A stretch of DNA of 64,000 bases from positions 57,748-121,747 of the forward strand of contig SUWH01000003.1 of NCBI GenBank assembly GCA_015061605.1, written 5' to 3'. The stretch comes from Lentisphaerota bacterium (GTDB lineage: Bacteria > Verrucomicrobiota > Lentisphaeria > Victivallales > Victivallaceae). Positions 56,255 through 64,000 of this stretch are shown here, one piece after another (the stretch's first letter is position 1; each line of letters starts with the position of its first letter). Made by a program: the position numbers and the translations under genes. A model generated the notes under the pieces. It was not told where the DNA came from. It saw nothing but the letters and a program-made list of their open reading frames with translations, and searched no databases.

Positions 56255-58066
56255 TTATTCAAGTCCCATATTTTTTACATGCTGACGGCGGCGTTCCAGT
56301 TCGGTGAGCAGGATCTTGCGCAGACGGATGTTGAGGGGAGTGACTTCCACGAGTTCGTCATCTTCGATATATTCCAGCGCCTGTTCGAGGGACATTTTGC
56401 GGGCGGGGGCAATCTTCATATTGCGGTCGCTGCCGGCGGCGCGCAGGTTGGTCAGCTGCTTGGCGCGCTGGATGTTGACGACGAGGTCGTTGTCCTTGCA
56501 GTGTTCGCCGACGATCATGCCTTCATAGGCATCGGTGCCCGGTTCGATAAAGAATTCACCGCGCTGCTGGAGTCCGTCGATGGCAAAGGGGAGGGCTTTG
56601 CCGCCTGCCATGCTGACCATCACGCCGAAACTGCGGCGGGGCATCGCGCCTTTAAAGGGTTCATAGTGGTCAAAAATATGATTGACAACAGCTTCGCCCT
56701 GACTGGCGGTGAGAGCTTTGCTGCGGAAGCCGATAAGACCGCGGGTTGGAATGTGAAATTCGAGCATCTGGCGGTTGCCGCGGCTCTCCATCTTGACCAT
56801 TTCACCGCGGCGGAGACCGACCATTTCAATGATTTTTCCGGCGAAGTCGTTGGGAACGTCAACGGTGAGCAGTTCGATCGGTTCGCAATCTACGCCGTCG
56901 ATCTCTTTAATGATGACCTGCGGTTTGCCGACGGCAAGCTCATAGCCTTCCCGTCGCATGGTTTCGATAAGGATGGCGAGGTGAAGCACGCCGCGTCCGG
57001 AAACTTTGAAAGCATCTCCGCTTATTTCTTCGACCCGGAGCGCAACATCGCGCTCAACTTCATTAAAAAGGCGTTCGCGGAGCTGGCGGGAGCTGACGAA
57101 TTTGCCTTCTTTGCCGAAAAACGGCGAATCGTTGATGCGGAAAGTCATGGAGATGGTCGGTTCATCAATGGCGATCGGCGGCATCGCTTCGGGGTGTTCC
57201 ATATCGCAGATGGTGTCGGAAATATCAATATCGGTTATGCCGACGATGGCGCACAGGTCACCGCATTGCACCTGATCGGTTTCTTGGCGTCCCAGACCCT
57301 CAAAGGTGAAAAGCTGTTTTATCTGCGCCGGAGCGGTTCTGCCGTCGCGTTTGATCAGAGTCATCGGGCGTTTGAGGTCAAGCGTGCCGCGATAAACGCG
57401 ACCGATACCGATGCGTCCGACAAAGGTTGAGTAGTCCAAAGTGGCGATCTGCAATTGCACCGGACCTTCGCGGTGCGGCGGCGGCGGAACAAAATCGACC
57501 ATGGCATCGAGCAGCGGAGTGATGTCAGCGGGAGTATCTCCCAGATCTTTGATTGCCCATCCGTCGCGGCCGGAGGCAAAGAGGGTGGGGAATTCCAGCT
57601 GTTCGTCGGTGGCATCAAGTTCGCAGAAAAGGTCAAAGACCTTATTTTGTATTTCCAGCGGGCGGGCATCGGGTTTATCGAGTTTGTTGATGACGACGAC
57701 CGGGCGCAAATTGAGTTCGAGAGCTTTTTGCAGAACGAAGCGGGTCTGGGGCATGGGGCCTTCGGCGGCATCGACCAGAAGCAGCACGCCGTCGGCGAGT
57801 TTCAGAACGCGTTCGACCTGACCGCCGAAGTCGCTGTGTCCGGGGGTGTCGAGCAGATTTATTTTGATACCTTTATATTGGATACTGATATTTTTTGCCA
57901 GAATGGTGATCCCGCGTTCGCGTTCCAGGTCGTTGCTGTCGAGGAAGCACTCTTCGACGACTTCATTATCCCGGAAAAGTTTTGCCTGACGGGAGATTTG
58001 ATCGACCAGAGTGGTTTTGCCGTGGTCGACATGGGCGATGATCGCAATATTTCTGAGTTCCTGCAT
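56255..58066 (-). CDS. typA: ribosome-associated GTPase TypA/BipA
   Basis: Translational GTPase of the EF-G superfamily, linked to 50S assembly and stress growth. 603 aa. G1 is AHVDHGKTTL (residues 11-20), switch I ERERGITILAKN, G3 DTPGHSDFGG, G4 NKLDKPDARP. EF-G-like domains III and V follow, then the BipA-specific C-terminus (IGEHCKDNDLVVN..PARKMSLEQALEYIEDDELVEVTP). Its ribosome-binding site is weak (CACAAAG). Confidence 0.95.
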   Translation of the reverse strand: MQELRNIAIIAHVDHGKTTLVDQISRQAKLFRDNEVVEECFLDSNDLERERGITILAKNISIQYKGIKINLLDTPGHSDFGGQVERVLKLADGVLLLVDAAEGPMPQTRFVLQKALELNLRPVVVINKLDKPDARPLEIQNKVFDLFCELDATDEQLEFPTLFASGRDGWAIKDLGDTPADITPLLDAMVDFVPPPPHREGPVQLQIATLDYSTFVGRIGIGRVYRGTLDLKRPMTLIKRDGRTAPAQIKQLFTFEGLGRQETDQVQCGDLCAIVGITDIDISDTICDMEHPEAMPPIAIDEPTISMTFRINDSPFFGKEGKFVSSRQLRERLFNEVERDVALRVEEISGDAFKVSGRGVLHLAILIETMRREGYELAVGKPQVIIKEIDGVDCEPIELLTVDVPNDFAGKIIEMVGLRRGEMVKMESRGNRQMLEFHIPTRGLIGFRSKALTASQGEAVVNHIFDHYEPFKGAMPRRSFGVMVSMAGGKALPFAIDGLQQRGEFFIEPGTDAYEGMIVGEHCKDNDLVVNIQRAKQLTNLRAAGSDRNMKIAPARKMSLEQALEYIEDDELVEVTPLNIRLRKILLTELERRRQHVKNMGLE

Positions 58067-58106
58067 CTTTGTGTGAATTCCTTAATGTTAAAAATGTTAT
58101 CCTGAT

Positions 58107-58135
58107 AATATACAGCACAAAACACTTTTTTTCAA
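58107..58135 (-). promoter_or_regulatory. promoter of typA
   Basis: Minus strand: -35 TTGAAA (58135-58130), 17 bp, -10 TATATT (58112-58107). Divergent from the deacetylase promoter. Confidence 0.6.
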
Positions 58136-58145
58136 TGTGTTTTTC

Positions 58146-58173
58146 TTGCAAAACAGCTTTTTTGCATTATATT
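58146..58173 (+). promoter_or_regulatory. promoter of the deacetylase/ABC operon
   Basis: -35 TTGCAA (58146-58151), 16 bp, -10 TATATT (58168-58173), 38 bp before the ATG. Confidence 0.55.
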
Positions 58174-58211
58174 ATACCAGCGGTTGACCCGTAATCCCGG
58201 AGAGAAAAATC

Positions 58212-58949
58212 ATGAAACGTTTATTTTTATTTGCCGTATTTTGTTGTTCACTCGGACTTTGTGCAGCGGTTGAACAAGGTGTTGCCTGCTTTACCTTTGA
58301 CGATTACCACGGTGAAAACTGGCTGAAAGCTGATGCGATATTCAAAAAATACAACGCTCATGCCACATTTTTTATCGTCAGAAAATTAACTCCGGAAAAA
58401 ATCGGGGTCATGAAAAAACTTCAGGCCGCCGGACACTCGATAGGTCTGCATACCGAGCACCACCGGAATGCAACCAATTTCATGGAATCCAAAGGCGAAA
58501 AGTGGTATCTGGATAATGAAATTCTGCCGCAGTTGAAAGTCTGTGAAGAAAACGGTCTTACCGTCCGCAACTTCGCCTATCCCAACAACCGCCGCAATGA
58601 AAAGACCGATGCCATGCTCTATAAATATTTTGATTATCTGCGCGCCGGGAACGGTCCTGCCAAAAAGCCGATCTATTACCCCGTGACTGAAATCAAAAAA
58701 CAGATGGTTCTGGGCGGCGGCGGTATCGGCGTTTTTTACAAAAGCGATGTCGAAGAGTTGAAGTCCCGCCTCGATCATGCGGCAAAAACCAATACGCTTA
58801 TCGTTTTCTTTTCGCACAATATCGCCCCTGATGCCAAACACATCCATATGCCGACGGAAATGCTGGAAGCTCTGCTTGCTCACGCACAGAAGCTTGGCAT
58901 GAAAGTTGTCGGATTCGATCAGCTTGAAACTTTGAATACCGGAAAATAA
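58212..58949 (+). CDS. secreted polysaccharide deacetylase (NodB-homology) protein
   Basis: 245 aa with a signal peptide (MKRLFLFAVFCCSLGLCAA, residues 1-19). Motif 1 CFTFDDYHG and motif 2 GLHTEHHRN carry the Asp and His metal ligands. FAYPNNRR is motif-3-like and FFSHNIAP motif-5-like. Probably removes N- or O-acetyl groups from cell-wall or envelope glycans. It is co-transcribed with the exporter 5 nt downstream, which suggests a role in envelope assembly. It is distinct from the cytosolic homologue at 14852-15667. Confidence 0.78.
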   Translation: MKRLFLFAVFCCSLGLCAAVEQGVACFTFDDYHGENWLKADAIFKKYNAHATFFIVRKLTPEKIGVMKKLQAAGHSIGLHTEHHRNATNFMESKGEKWYLDNEILPQLKVCEENGLTVRNFAYPNNRRNEKTDAMLYKYFDYLRAGNGPAKKPIYYPVTEIKKQMVLGGGGIGVFYKSDVEELKSRLDHAAKTNTLIVFFSHNIAPDAKHIHMPTEMLEALLAHAQKLGMKVVGFDQLETLNTGK

Positions 58950-58954
58950 CCCCT

Positions 58955-60667
58955 ATGTTACGTCGATTTTCAGCCTTTTACCGTCCGTATCGCGGATTGT
59001 TTTTCCTTGATATGGCGTGTGTCGTCATTGCCGGAGCGATCGACCTTGCTTTTCCGCAGTTTCTCAAACTTTTGACCAATGGACTTTTTAAACAGAGCGG
59101 CGAAGTGATTTTGCGCAGTATCTTCTGGATCGCCGCCGGTTTGATGGTGATGTACCTTGTCCGCTATGTCTGCAATTACATAACCCTGTCGCTCGGCCAT
59201 ATCATGGGAGCGAAAATGGAAGCTGATATGCGTAAAAAGCTCTTTCAGCAATATCAGAAACTCTCCTTTTCCTACTACGATACCCACAACACCGGAGAAA
59301 TGATCTCCCGTCTGGTCAATGATCTCTTTGATATAACTGAAGTCGCCCACCACGGTCCGGAAACTCTGCTCATGTCCGGAGTAAAGATCATCGGCGCATT
59401 TATTCTGCTGCTCACCATTGATGCCAGGCTCACCATGCTGCTTTTTGCCGTCACATTGATAATGACCGTATTCACCTTTATCCAGAACCGGAAACTGCGT
59501 AAAATATTTACCGACAACCGTAAAAAGATCGCGGCGATAAATTCGGAAGTAATGGATTCGCTTTCCGGTATCCGCGTGGTAAAGAGTTTCAGCAATGAGG
59601 AGTTTGAAAACCGCAAATTCGATAATTGCAACAACCGTTTTCTGGATTCAAAAAAAGAGAGCTACCGCGCCATGGGACTGCTCCACGGCGGCAACTCGTT
59701 TTTTGAAGGTTTGCTCTATATCGTCATCATCGCCGGCGGCGGTTATATGGTCGCCACCAATGCGATGAAACCGGAATCGCTGGCGATCTACGCACTTTAT
59801 GTCGGAATATTCCTGCATCCGTTGAATATGCTTCTGCATTTTACCGAACAGTTTCAGCGCGGCTATACCGGATTCAAACGTTTTGATGAGATAATGAATC
59901 TCACTCCGGAGATCCGCGATGCCGCTGATGCAGTGGAAATAGGCGACTTCAAAGGAAATGTGGCTTATGATAAGGTGAATTTTTCCTATGAAAAAGATAT
60001 TCCGGTGTTGAAAGATATTTCATTTCATCTTGAACCGGGCAAGACCGTCGCTCTGGTCGGTACTTCCGGCGGCGGCAAAAGTACCATCTGCGCTCTGCTG
60101 CCCCGCTTCTACGATGTCGGCAGCGGCAGTATAACCATTGACGATGTGGATGTCCGCAAAATAAAACTTGATTTCCTGCGCCGCCATATCGGTATCGTGC
60201 AGCAGGACCTCTATATGTTCAACGGAACCGTTAAAGAAAACATCGCCTACGGTAAACCCGGGGCAGGGGATGAGGAGATCGTTGCCGCCGCCAAAAAGGC
60301 GCATATCCATGAGTTCATCATGAGCTTGCCCGATCAGTATGATACGCTGGTCGGAGAACGCGGAGTGCGCCTTTCCGGAGGGCAGAAACAGCGCATAAGC
60401 ATCGCGCGGGTGTTCCTCAAAGACCCGGAGATACTCATCCTCGACGAAGCCACCAGCGCTCTGGACAATGAAAGCGAACGAAAGATCCAGCAGGCATTGT
60501 CCGAACTTGCCGTCGGACGCGCCACGCTGGTCATCGCCCACCGGCTCTCCACCATCCGCAATGCTGACGAGATCATCGTTATTGAAAACGGTTCAGCCGT
60601 TGAGCGCGGCAATCACGCTGAATTGATGGCTCTTGACGGAGTCTACGCCAAATTGACCAATATGTGA
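58955..60667 (+). CDS. MsbA-like ABC exporter
   Basis: 570-aa half-transporter with six N-terminal membrane helices (about residues 1-300) fused to an ATPase domain. Walker A GTSGGGKST, Q-loop region IGIVQQDLYMFNGTV, signature LSGGQKQR and Walker B ILILDEATSALD are intact, and IAHRLST is the H-loop. It is expected to work as a homodimer flipping a lipid, lipid-linked glycan or other hydrophobic substrate. Similarity in layout to MsbA does not prove lipid A transport. Its stop codon abuts that of the convergent gene. Confidence 0.85.
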   Translation: MLRRFSAFYRPYRGLFFLDMACVVIAGAIDLAFPQFLKLLTNGLFKQSGEVILRSIFWIAAGLMVMYLVRYVCNYITLSLGHIMGAKMEADMRKKLFQQYQKLSFSYYDTHNTGEMISRLVNDLFDITEVAHHGPETLLMSGVKIIGAFILLLTIDARLTMLLFAVTLIMTVFTFIQNRKLRKIFTDNRKKIAAINSEVMDSLSGIRVVKSFSNEEFENRKFDNCNNRFLDSKKESYRAMGLLHGGNSFFEGLLYIVIIAGGGYMVATNAMKPESLAIYALYVGIFLHPLNMLLHFTEQFQRGYTGFKRFDEIMNLTPEIRDAADAVEIGDFKGNVAYDKVNFSYEKDIPVLKDISFHLEPGKTVALVGTSGGGKSTICALLPRFYDVGSGSITIDDVDVRKIKLDFLRRHIGIVQQDLYMFNGTVKENIAYGKPGAGDEEIVAAAKKAHIHEFIMSLPDQYDTLVGERGVRLSGGQKQRISIARVFLKDPEILILDEATSALDNESERKIQQALSELAVGRATLVIAHRLSTIRNADEIIVIENGSAVERGNHAELMALDGVYAKLTNM

Positions 60668-62686
60668 TCAATTTGACGGGAAGATTTCGCGGATGAGATT
60701 TTTGACCGCATCCATCCCCGCAAGCGGCGTTGGGTGATTCACCTCTTTATTCATCGGAACGCACGTCACCGGGAACCAGCGCTGTCTGTCGGCAAGTTTG
60801 CTCAATAAACTGGCTTTGCATTCATTGACCAGCAGTTTGTAAAAAATATCCGCTTCCGGGGTTGAGGTTTTACGCAGACAATTACCTCCGAAAATGTAAA
60901 TGACCGCGCGCAAATCATCATCTTTGGCAAGGCGTCCTGCCGCCAGAGCCAGTTCCGCCGCGCGGTAACGGTAGTGGTAACGCATGCTTTTTGGAACGGT
61001 GCCATGATCTTTTGGCGCATTGAAGCCGGGAAAGGCAAATGTGCTGTCTCCGCGATGCCATTGCCAATGTTCGCGGCACAATGTCCATGTTCCTGTGATT
61101 TTGTTGAAGCGGCACTCTTTGCATCCGTCATAGGGAAGCGGAGTACCGTAGCTGCCGGGGAAAAAGTCCGGAGCCTCCTGGGTTCCGGCAAGTTCCATGC
61201 CGTGATAACGCAGGATCTTTGCGGCATTGTACAAGGCGATGGCGCGGGTGTCGGGATCAAGTTTTTTATCATTGCCATTTTCCATAAACGCGATATAGTT
61301 TTTCAAATCCGGCAGCTCCTTTTCCGGCAGATAGCGGGCGGCGAGACCGAAATTGTTTTCCCGGAACGCCCGGCGGGAAACCAGATATTTCAACTGCCGG
61401 TCGAATTCTGAATTTCCGAGTATGGCAACGAATTTTTCCGCTTCGTCCAGAGTAAAAAAGTGTTCAAGGATGTTATGGAGATCGGATTCTGAACCGGAGC
61501 GGTAAAAGAATTCAGCAGCTTCGTGGAAATCGTGACGCATGACGAGCGCACTCCCGAGAAGTCCGTAAACATCTTTTTCCACATCGGTTTTAAAGTAGTC
61601 ATCATAGACATCGATCAAAGCATTTTTATCGACCGGAGTCACGTGTTTCGCCATCTTGAGCCACTGGCGCAGCTTTTTAACTGCAAGGAAAGTGTTGCCG
61701 GTGTGACGGGCAAGTTTGGCTTCGATGTAAACGGAAAGCAAAGTCGGCTCTTTTAAAAGAGAAATATATTTGCGGGCAAGTTTTATGTCTCCTTTGCAAT
61801 AAGCGTGGCAGGCACGGATGTCGGCACTGCGCAGCGGATAGGAGCCGATCATCTTATTGAAGCGGTCGGAGGTGTCCATCAACGCCAGAAATTCCCGGCA
61901 CAACGGGTCTTCAAGAAGCGAAAGATATTGAGCATCTGTAAGCGAATTTATCCAGTAGCGATCGGCGTTTTTCAGAAATTCAAGCGGCGAATTACACAAT
62001 TCTGCTTCGGCGGCGCGGCGGAGCAGACGCACCGGATTTTTACCGTAACGCATCTCCAGAGTGTAACTGCGCAGTGCCAGCCCCTGTGTGTCGGCAAATC
62101 CGGCACGCACGGCGTTGCGGCAGTTGTCGTAATGGGTGTGGCAATCGGCTTTGAAGTGGTTGCCGAGGATGAAGTGAACCCACGCAGTACGGTAGTGGCG
62201 GCGTTCCGGAGGCAGAGCAAGGAGCTTCTGCCAGTTTTCCGGGATGGTCGAAAGCTCCGGATTTTTGTGCAATTCGTCAAATCCGGCAAGATAGAGTTTG
62301 AATTCATCCAGTTCCGCCGGGAGAGCCGGGTAAGTGTCCATCAGCTTGAGATCGGTCGACTCGAACCAGTTTCCGACAAACTCCATGTATTTGGAGAGCA
62401 TTTTATTTTGCTCATCATACGACAATTTGGAAAAATGTCTTTTTACTGCTGCGGCAAAGTCGATGCGGTGCGCTTCAAGCTTGCCTGTGCCAAGCTGAAA
62501 AGCAAACGGTTCGGGCAGCAGATCGCGGTGCATTTCCACAAAACGCTTGATCGCGGCACTTTTATTGAGCGAAAACCGGTAGGCGTTTCCCGGAACCAGG
62601 TAGGAGGGCTGAAAGAACGGACCGCAGGCACTTGCGGTGTAAATCACAGTTGAGGCGGTGAGAATGAGCGGGAGTTTCAGGTTCAT
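60668..62686 (-). CDS. uncharacterised exported protein with helical repeats
   Basis: Not recognised by function. 672 aa. The N-terminus MNLKLPLILTASTVIYTASA is a signal peptide followed by CGPFFQPSYLV; Cys21 could be lipidated but the preceding ASA is a poor lipobox. The body (about 80-480) is mostly helical and TPR/Sel1-like in spacing (e.g. ADIRACHAYCKGDIKLARKYISLL). Later DGCKECRFNKITGTWTLC has four Cys. The start overlaps the stop of the DUF3142 gene by 4 nt (ATGA), so the two form a unit. Confidence 0.6.
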   Translation of the reverse strand: MNLKLPLILTASTVIYTASACGPFFQPSYLVPGNAYRFSLNKSAAIKRFVEMHRDLLPEPFAFQLGTGKLEAHRIDFAAAVKRHFSKLSYDEQNKMLSKYMEFVGNWFESTDLKLMDTYPALPAELDEFKLYLAGFDELHKNPELSTIPENWQKLLALPPERRHYRTAWVHFILGNHFKADCHTHYDNCRNAVRAGFADTQGLALRSYTLEMRYGKNPVRLLRRAAEAELCNSPLEFLKNADRYWINSLTDAQYLSLLEDPLCREFLALMDTSDRFNKMIGSYPLRSADIRACHAYCKGDIKLARKYISLLKEPTLLSVYIEAKLARHTGNTFLAVKKLRQWLKMAKHVTPVDKNALIDVYDDYFKTDVEKDVYGLLGSALVMRHDFHEAAEFFYRSGSESDLHNILEHFFTLDEAEKFVAILGNSEFDRQLKYLVSRRAFRENNFGLAARYLPEKELPDLKNYIAFMENGNDKKLDPDTRAIALYNAAKILRYHGMELAGTQEAPDFFPGSYGTPLPYDGCKECRFNKITGTWTLCREHWQWHRGDSTFAFPGFNAPKDHGTVPKSMRYHYRYRAAELALAAGRLAKDDDLRAVIYIFGGNCLRKTSTPEADIFYKLLVNECKASLLSKLADRQRWFPVTCVPMNKEVNHPTPLAGMDAVKNLIREIFPSN

Positions 62687-63777
62687 TTTACGATAATTTC
62701 CTTTCCGGTTATGGTCAATGGTGAATTTGCTTCGTCAAACGGGGCAGAACTGCGCAGCCACAGGAAAGCCCGCTTTTCGCCATCCGGCGGCAGAGTCAGG
62801 GTCAAGCTCCTGCGGTCAAAAGAGAGTTTTGCTCCGTTGAATGTGTCGAGATCGCTGATATGAAATCCGGCGTTCCATTTCAGCTGAAGAGTGATTTTTT
62901 CAGAAAAGTATCCGAACTGCCGGATGCACAAATGCCATGCTCCATCGTCCGCAACTTCCCAATAGTGCCGTATTTCCGGCTCATAGCGGTTGTGCCAGAG
63001 GTCGATCTGGCGTGAGGCGGCAAAGGTTTCACCGTCGCGCAAAACGCCCAGACGGAAAAATATCACGCCGATGTTTTTCTGCCGGGCAAAGCGGCAGATC
63101 AAACTTACCAGTTTCAGATCCGGCTTGACGGTGATACCGTCGATATTGTGAGCATAAAGCGGAGCGGCAATCTTGAATCTCTGTTTATAATTTACCGCCC
63201 GGATAATGGCATTCAGCGCGGTATTGCGGTCGAGGATCGACCACTTGCCGGAACGTTTTTCCAAGCCGTGGATCTGCAAAACATAAAAGTTGCAAACTTC
63301 TGCCAGCTGGAGGAACTCCTTTTTATGGCGCAAATGACAGGGGAGAACCGTTGCCGAAAGTTCCATATCAGGAAGGAGTTTTCTCAACTCTTTCATCAAT
63401 GCGGTGTAATAAGATATTTTGCTTTCCGGAGCGTCAAGGTCGATCTGCAATGAACGGCACTTCTGCCACGGAGAATAAAGTTTTAAAATCTGCTGTGCCA
63501 AATTTGCTGTTGGTGTTGACAGATGTTTGATATGGACACGGATGACCGGGGTCACTTTGCCCTTGAGCCATTTGGGATACATTGGCGTAATGGCAACGCA
63601 TCTGCCGTCGTTTTCCAGCTCTCCGGCAATAAAGTAGAACTTGGGGCACCCGGATTTATTGGCTTCGATGATGCCGGATTCCACTTCAGGAGTGTATTTC
63701 CTCTGCCAGACATAAAATTCCGGAGCTTCCGCATGGAGCAGCAAAGGAAACAAAAAGAAAAACCATTTGAAACGCAT
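62683..63777 (-). CDS. DUF3142-family exported protein
   Basis: 364 aa. A short signal peptide (MRFKWFFFLFPLLLHAEA) precedes FYVWQRKYTPEVESGI, and the central SLQIDLDAPESKISYYTALMKELRK with the ELSATVLPCHL that follows is typical of DUF3142, a predicted TIM-barrel related to glycoside hydrolases. The C-terminal 100 residues are beta-rich. The ATG at 63777 with GGTGGA 6 nt before it is preferred to a TTG two codons upstream. It is translated together with the larger exported protein downstream, its probable partner. Confidence 0.68.
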   Translation of the reverse strand: MRFKWFFFLFPLLLHAEAPEFYVWQRKYTPEVESGIIEANKSGCPKFYFIAGELENDGRCVAITPMYPKWLKGKVTPVIRVHIKHLSTPTANLAQQILKLYSPWQKCRSLQIDLDAPESKISYYTALMKELRKLLPDMELSATVLPCHLRHKKEFLQLAEVCNFYVLQIHGLEKRSGKWSILDRNTALNAIIRAVNYKQRFKIAAPLYAHNIDGITVKPDLKLVSLICRFARQKNIGVIFFRLGVLRDGETFAASRQIDLWHNRYEPEIRHYWEVADDGAWHLCIRQFGYFSEKITLQLKWNAGFHISDLDTFNGAKLSFDRRSLTLTLPPDGEKRAFLWLRSSAPFDEANSPLTITGKEIIVK

Positions 63778-63817
63778 CGACAATCCACCCTTGTATCACT
63801 GTTTTTGGAGAGGGTGA

Positions 63818-63846
63818 AATATAGTGCCGTAAGATGGTAAATACAA
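63818..63846 (-). promoter_or_regulatory. promoter of the DUF3142 operon
   Basis: Minus strand: -35 TTGTAT (63846-63841), 17 bp, -10 TATATT (63823-63818), about 41 bp before the ATG. Confidence 0.6.
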
Positions 63847-63872
63847 GTCGTTTTTTTGAGAAAAATAAAATT

Positions 63873-63971
63873 ATTTTCACAGCTGTCCCATAAAATAAGA
63901 AAAACATCTGCTCTCTCAAGTTTTTCAGCGAAAGAAAATTGAATTTTGAAAAAGTGATTTTGGCAGATTTT
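63873..63971. repeat. dispersed ~100-bp repeat, copy B
   Basis: Second copy of the element at 54597-54695, in the same position relative to a minus-strand promoter. The sequence after 63971 differs from copy A and runs off the window, so the far end of the element is not visible. Confidence 0.75.
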
Positions 63972-64000
63972 GTTTTGCACGGGCAAAACGTGCGTGCCGT

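Overview
The window most likely comes from a Lentisphaerae-type member of the PVC group (Victivallis-like). This is inferred from gene content: pseudopilin-like genes with the H-x9-DG processing motif, several large secreted DUF4838 proteins, DUF4091, AraC and LacI regulators, and a Gram-negative-style core (Der, TypA, Lon, an MsbA-like exporter) alongside the protein-arginine-kinase pair McsA/McsB. No rRNA, tRNA, CRISPR array, transposase or phage gene was seen. Most intergenic gaps hold a sigma70-like promoter with a TTG-type -35, 16-17 bp spacing and a TATATT-type -10.

Layout. 1-8660 is mostly core functions: the 3' part of a DnaQ-like exonuclease, fabG, a GMP synthase that lacks its glutaminase active site, an HlyD-like protein, mcsA-mcsB, and a corA-like / membrane protein / DMT-transporter operon with a foldable leader. 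8663-20752 looks like one ten-gene operon. It mixes sugar or polyol catabolism (class II aldolase-SDR fusion, PfkB kinase, mannitol-1-phosphate dehydrogenase-like protein, PHP-like protein) with lon, pyrF, der, a LolA-like protein and a NodB-type deacetylase, and it ends at a strong terminator.

20775-54571 is the accessory part, a polysaccharide-degradation island with three pseudopilin-associated units. Unit 1 (+) is a frame-disrupted pseudopilin, four tandem DUF4838 paralogues, a TIM-barrel sugar isomerase and two longer DUF4838 proteins. Unit 2 (+), next to a divergent AraC regulator, is a pseudopilin and a large secreted GH71/99-like protein with a LamG-like C-terminus. Unit 3 (-) is a metallophosphatase, a LacI regulator, a pseudopilin, a long DUF4838 protein, a TIM-barrel isomerase, a DUF4091 protein and a GH36 alpha-galactosidase, with a candidate LacI operator at the promoter. 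In all three units the gene directly after the pseudopilin encodes a Sec-exported enzyme-like protein. Each pseudopilin also carries a short palindrome plus an inverted repeat at the codons just before and including the prepilin F-T residues. The repeat arms differ between copies but stay complementary.

54958-64000 returns to core functions: yfcE-thyX, typA, a deacetylase with an MsbA-like exporter, and a DUF3142 protein with a large exported partner. A roughly 100-bp dispersed repeat lies upstream of both the metallophosphatase and the DUF3142 gene.
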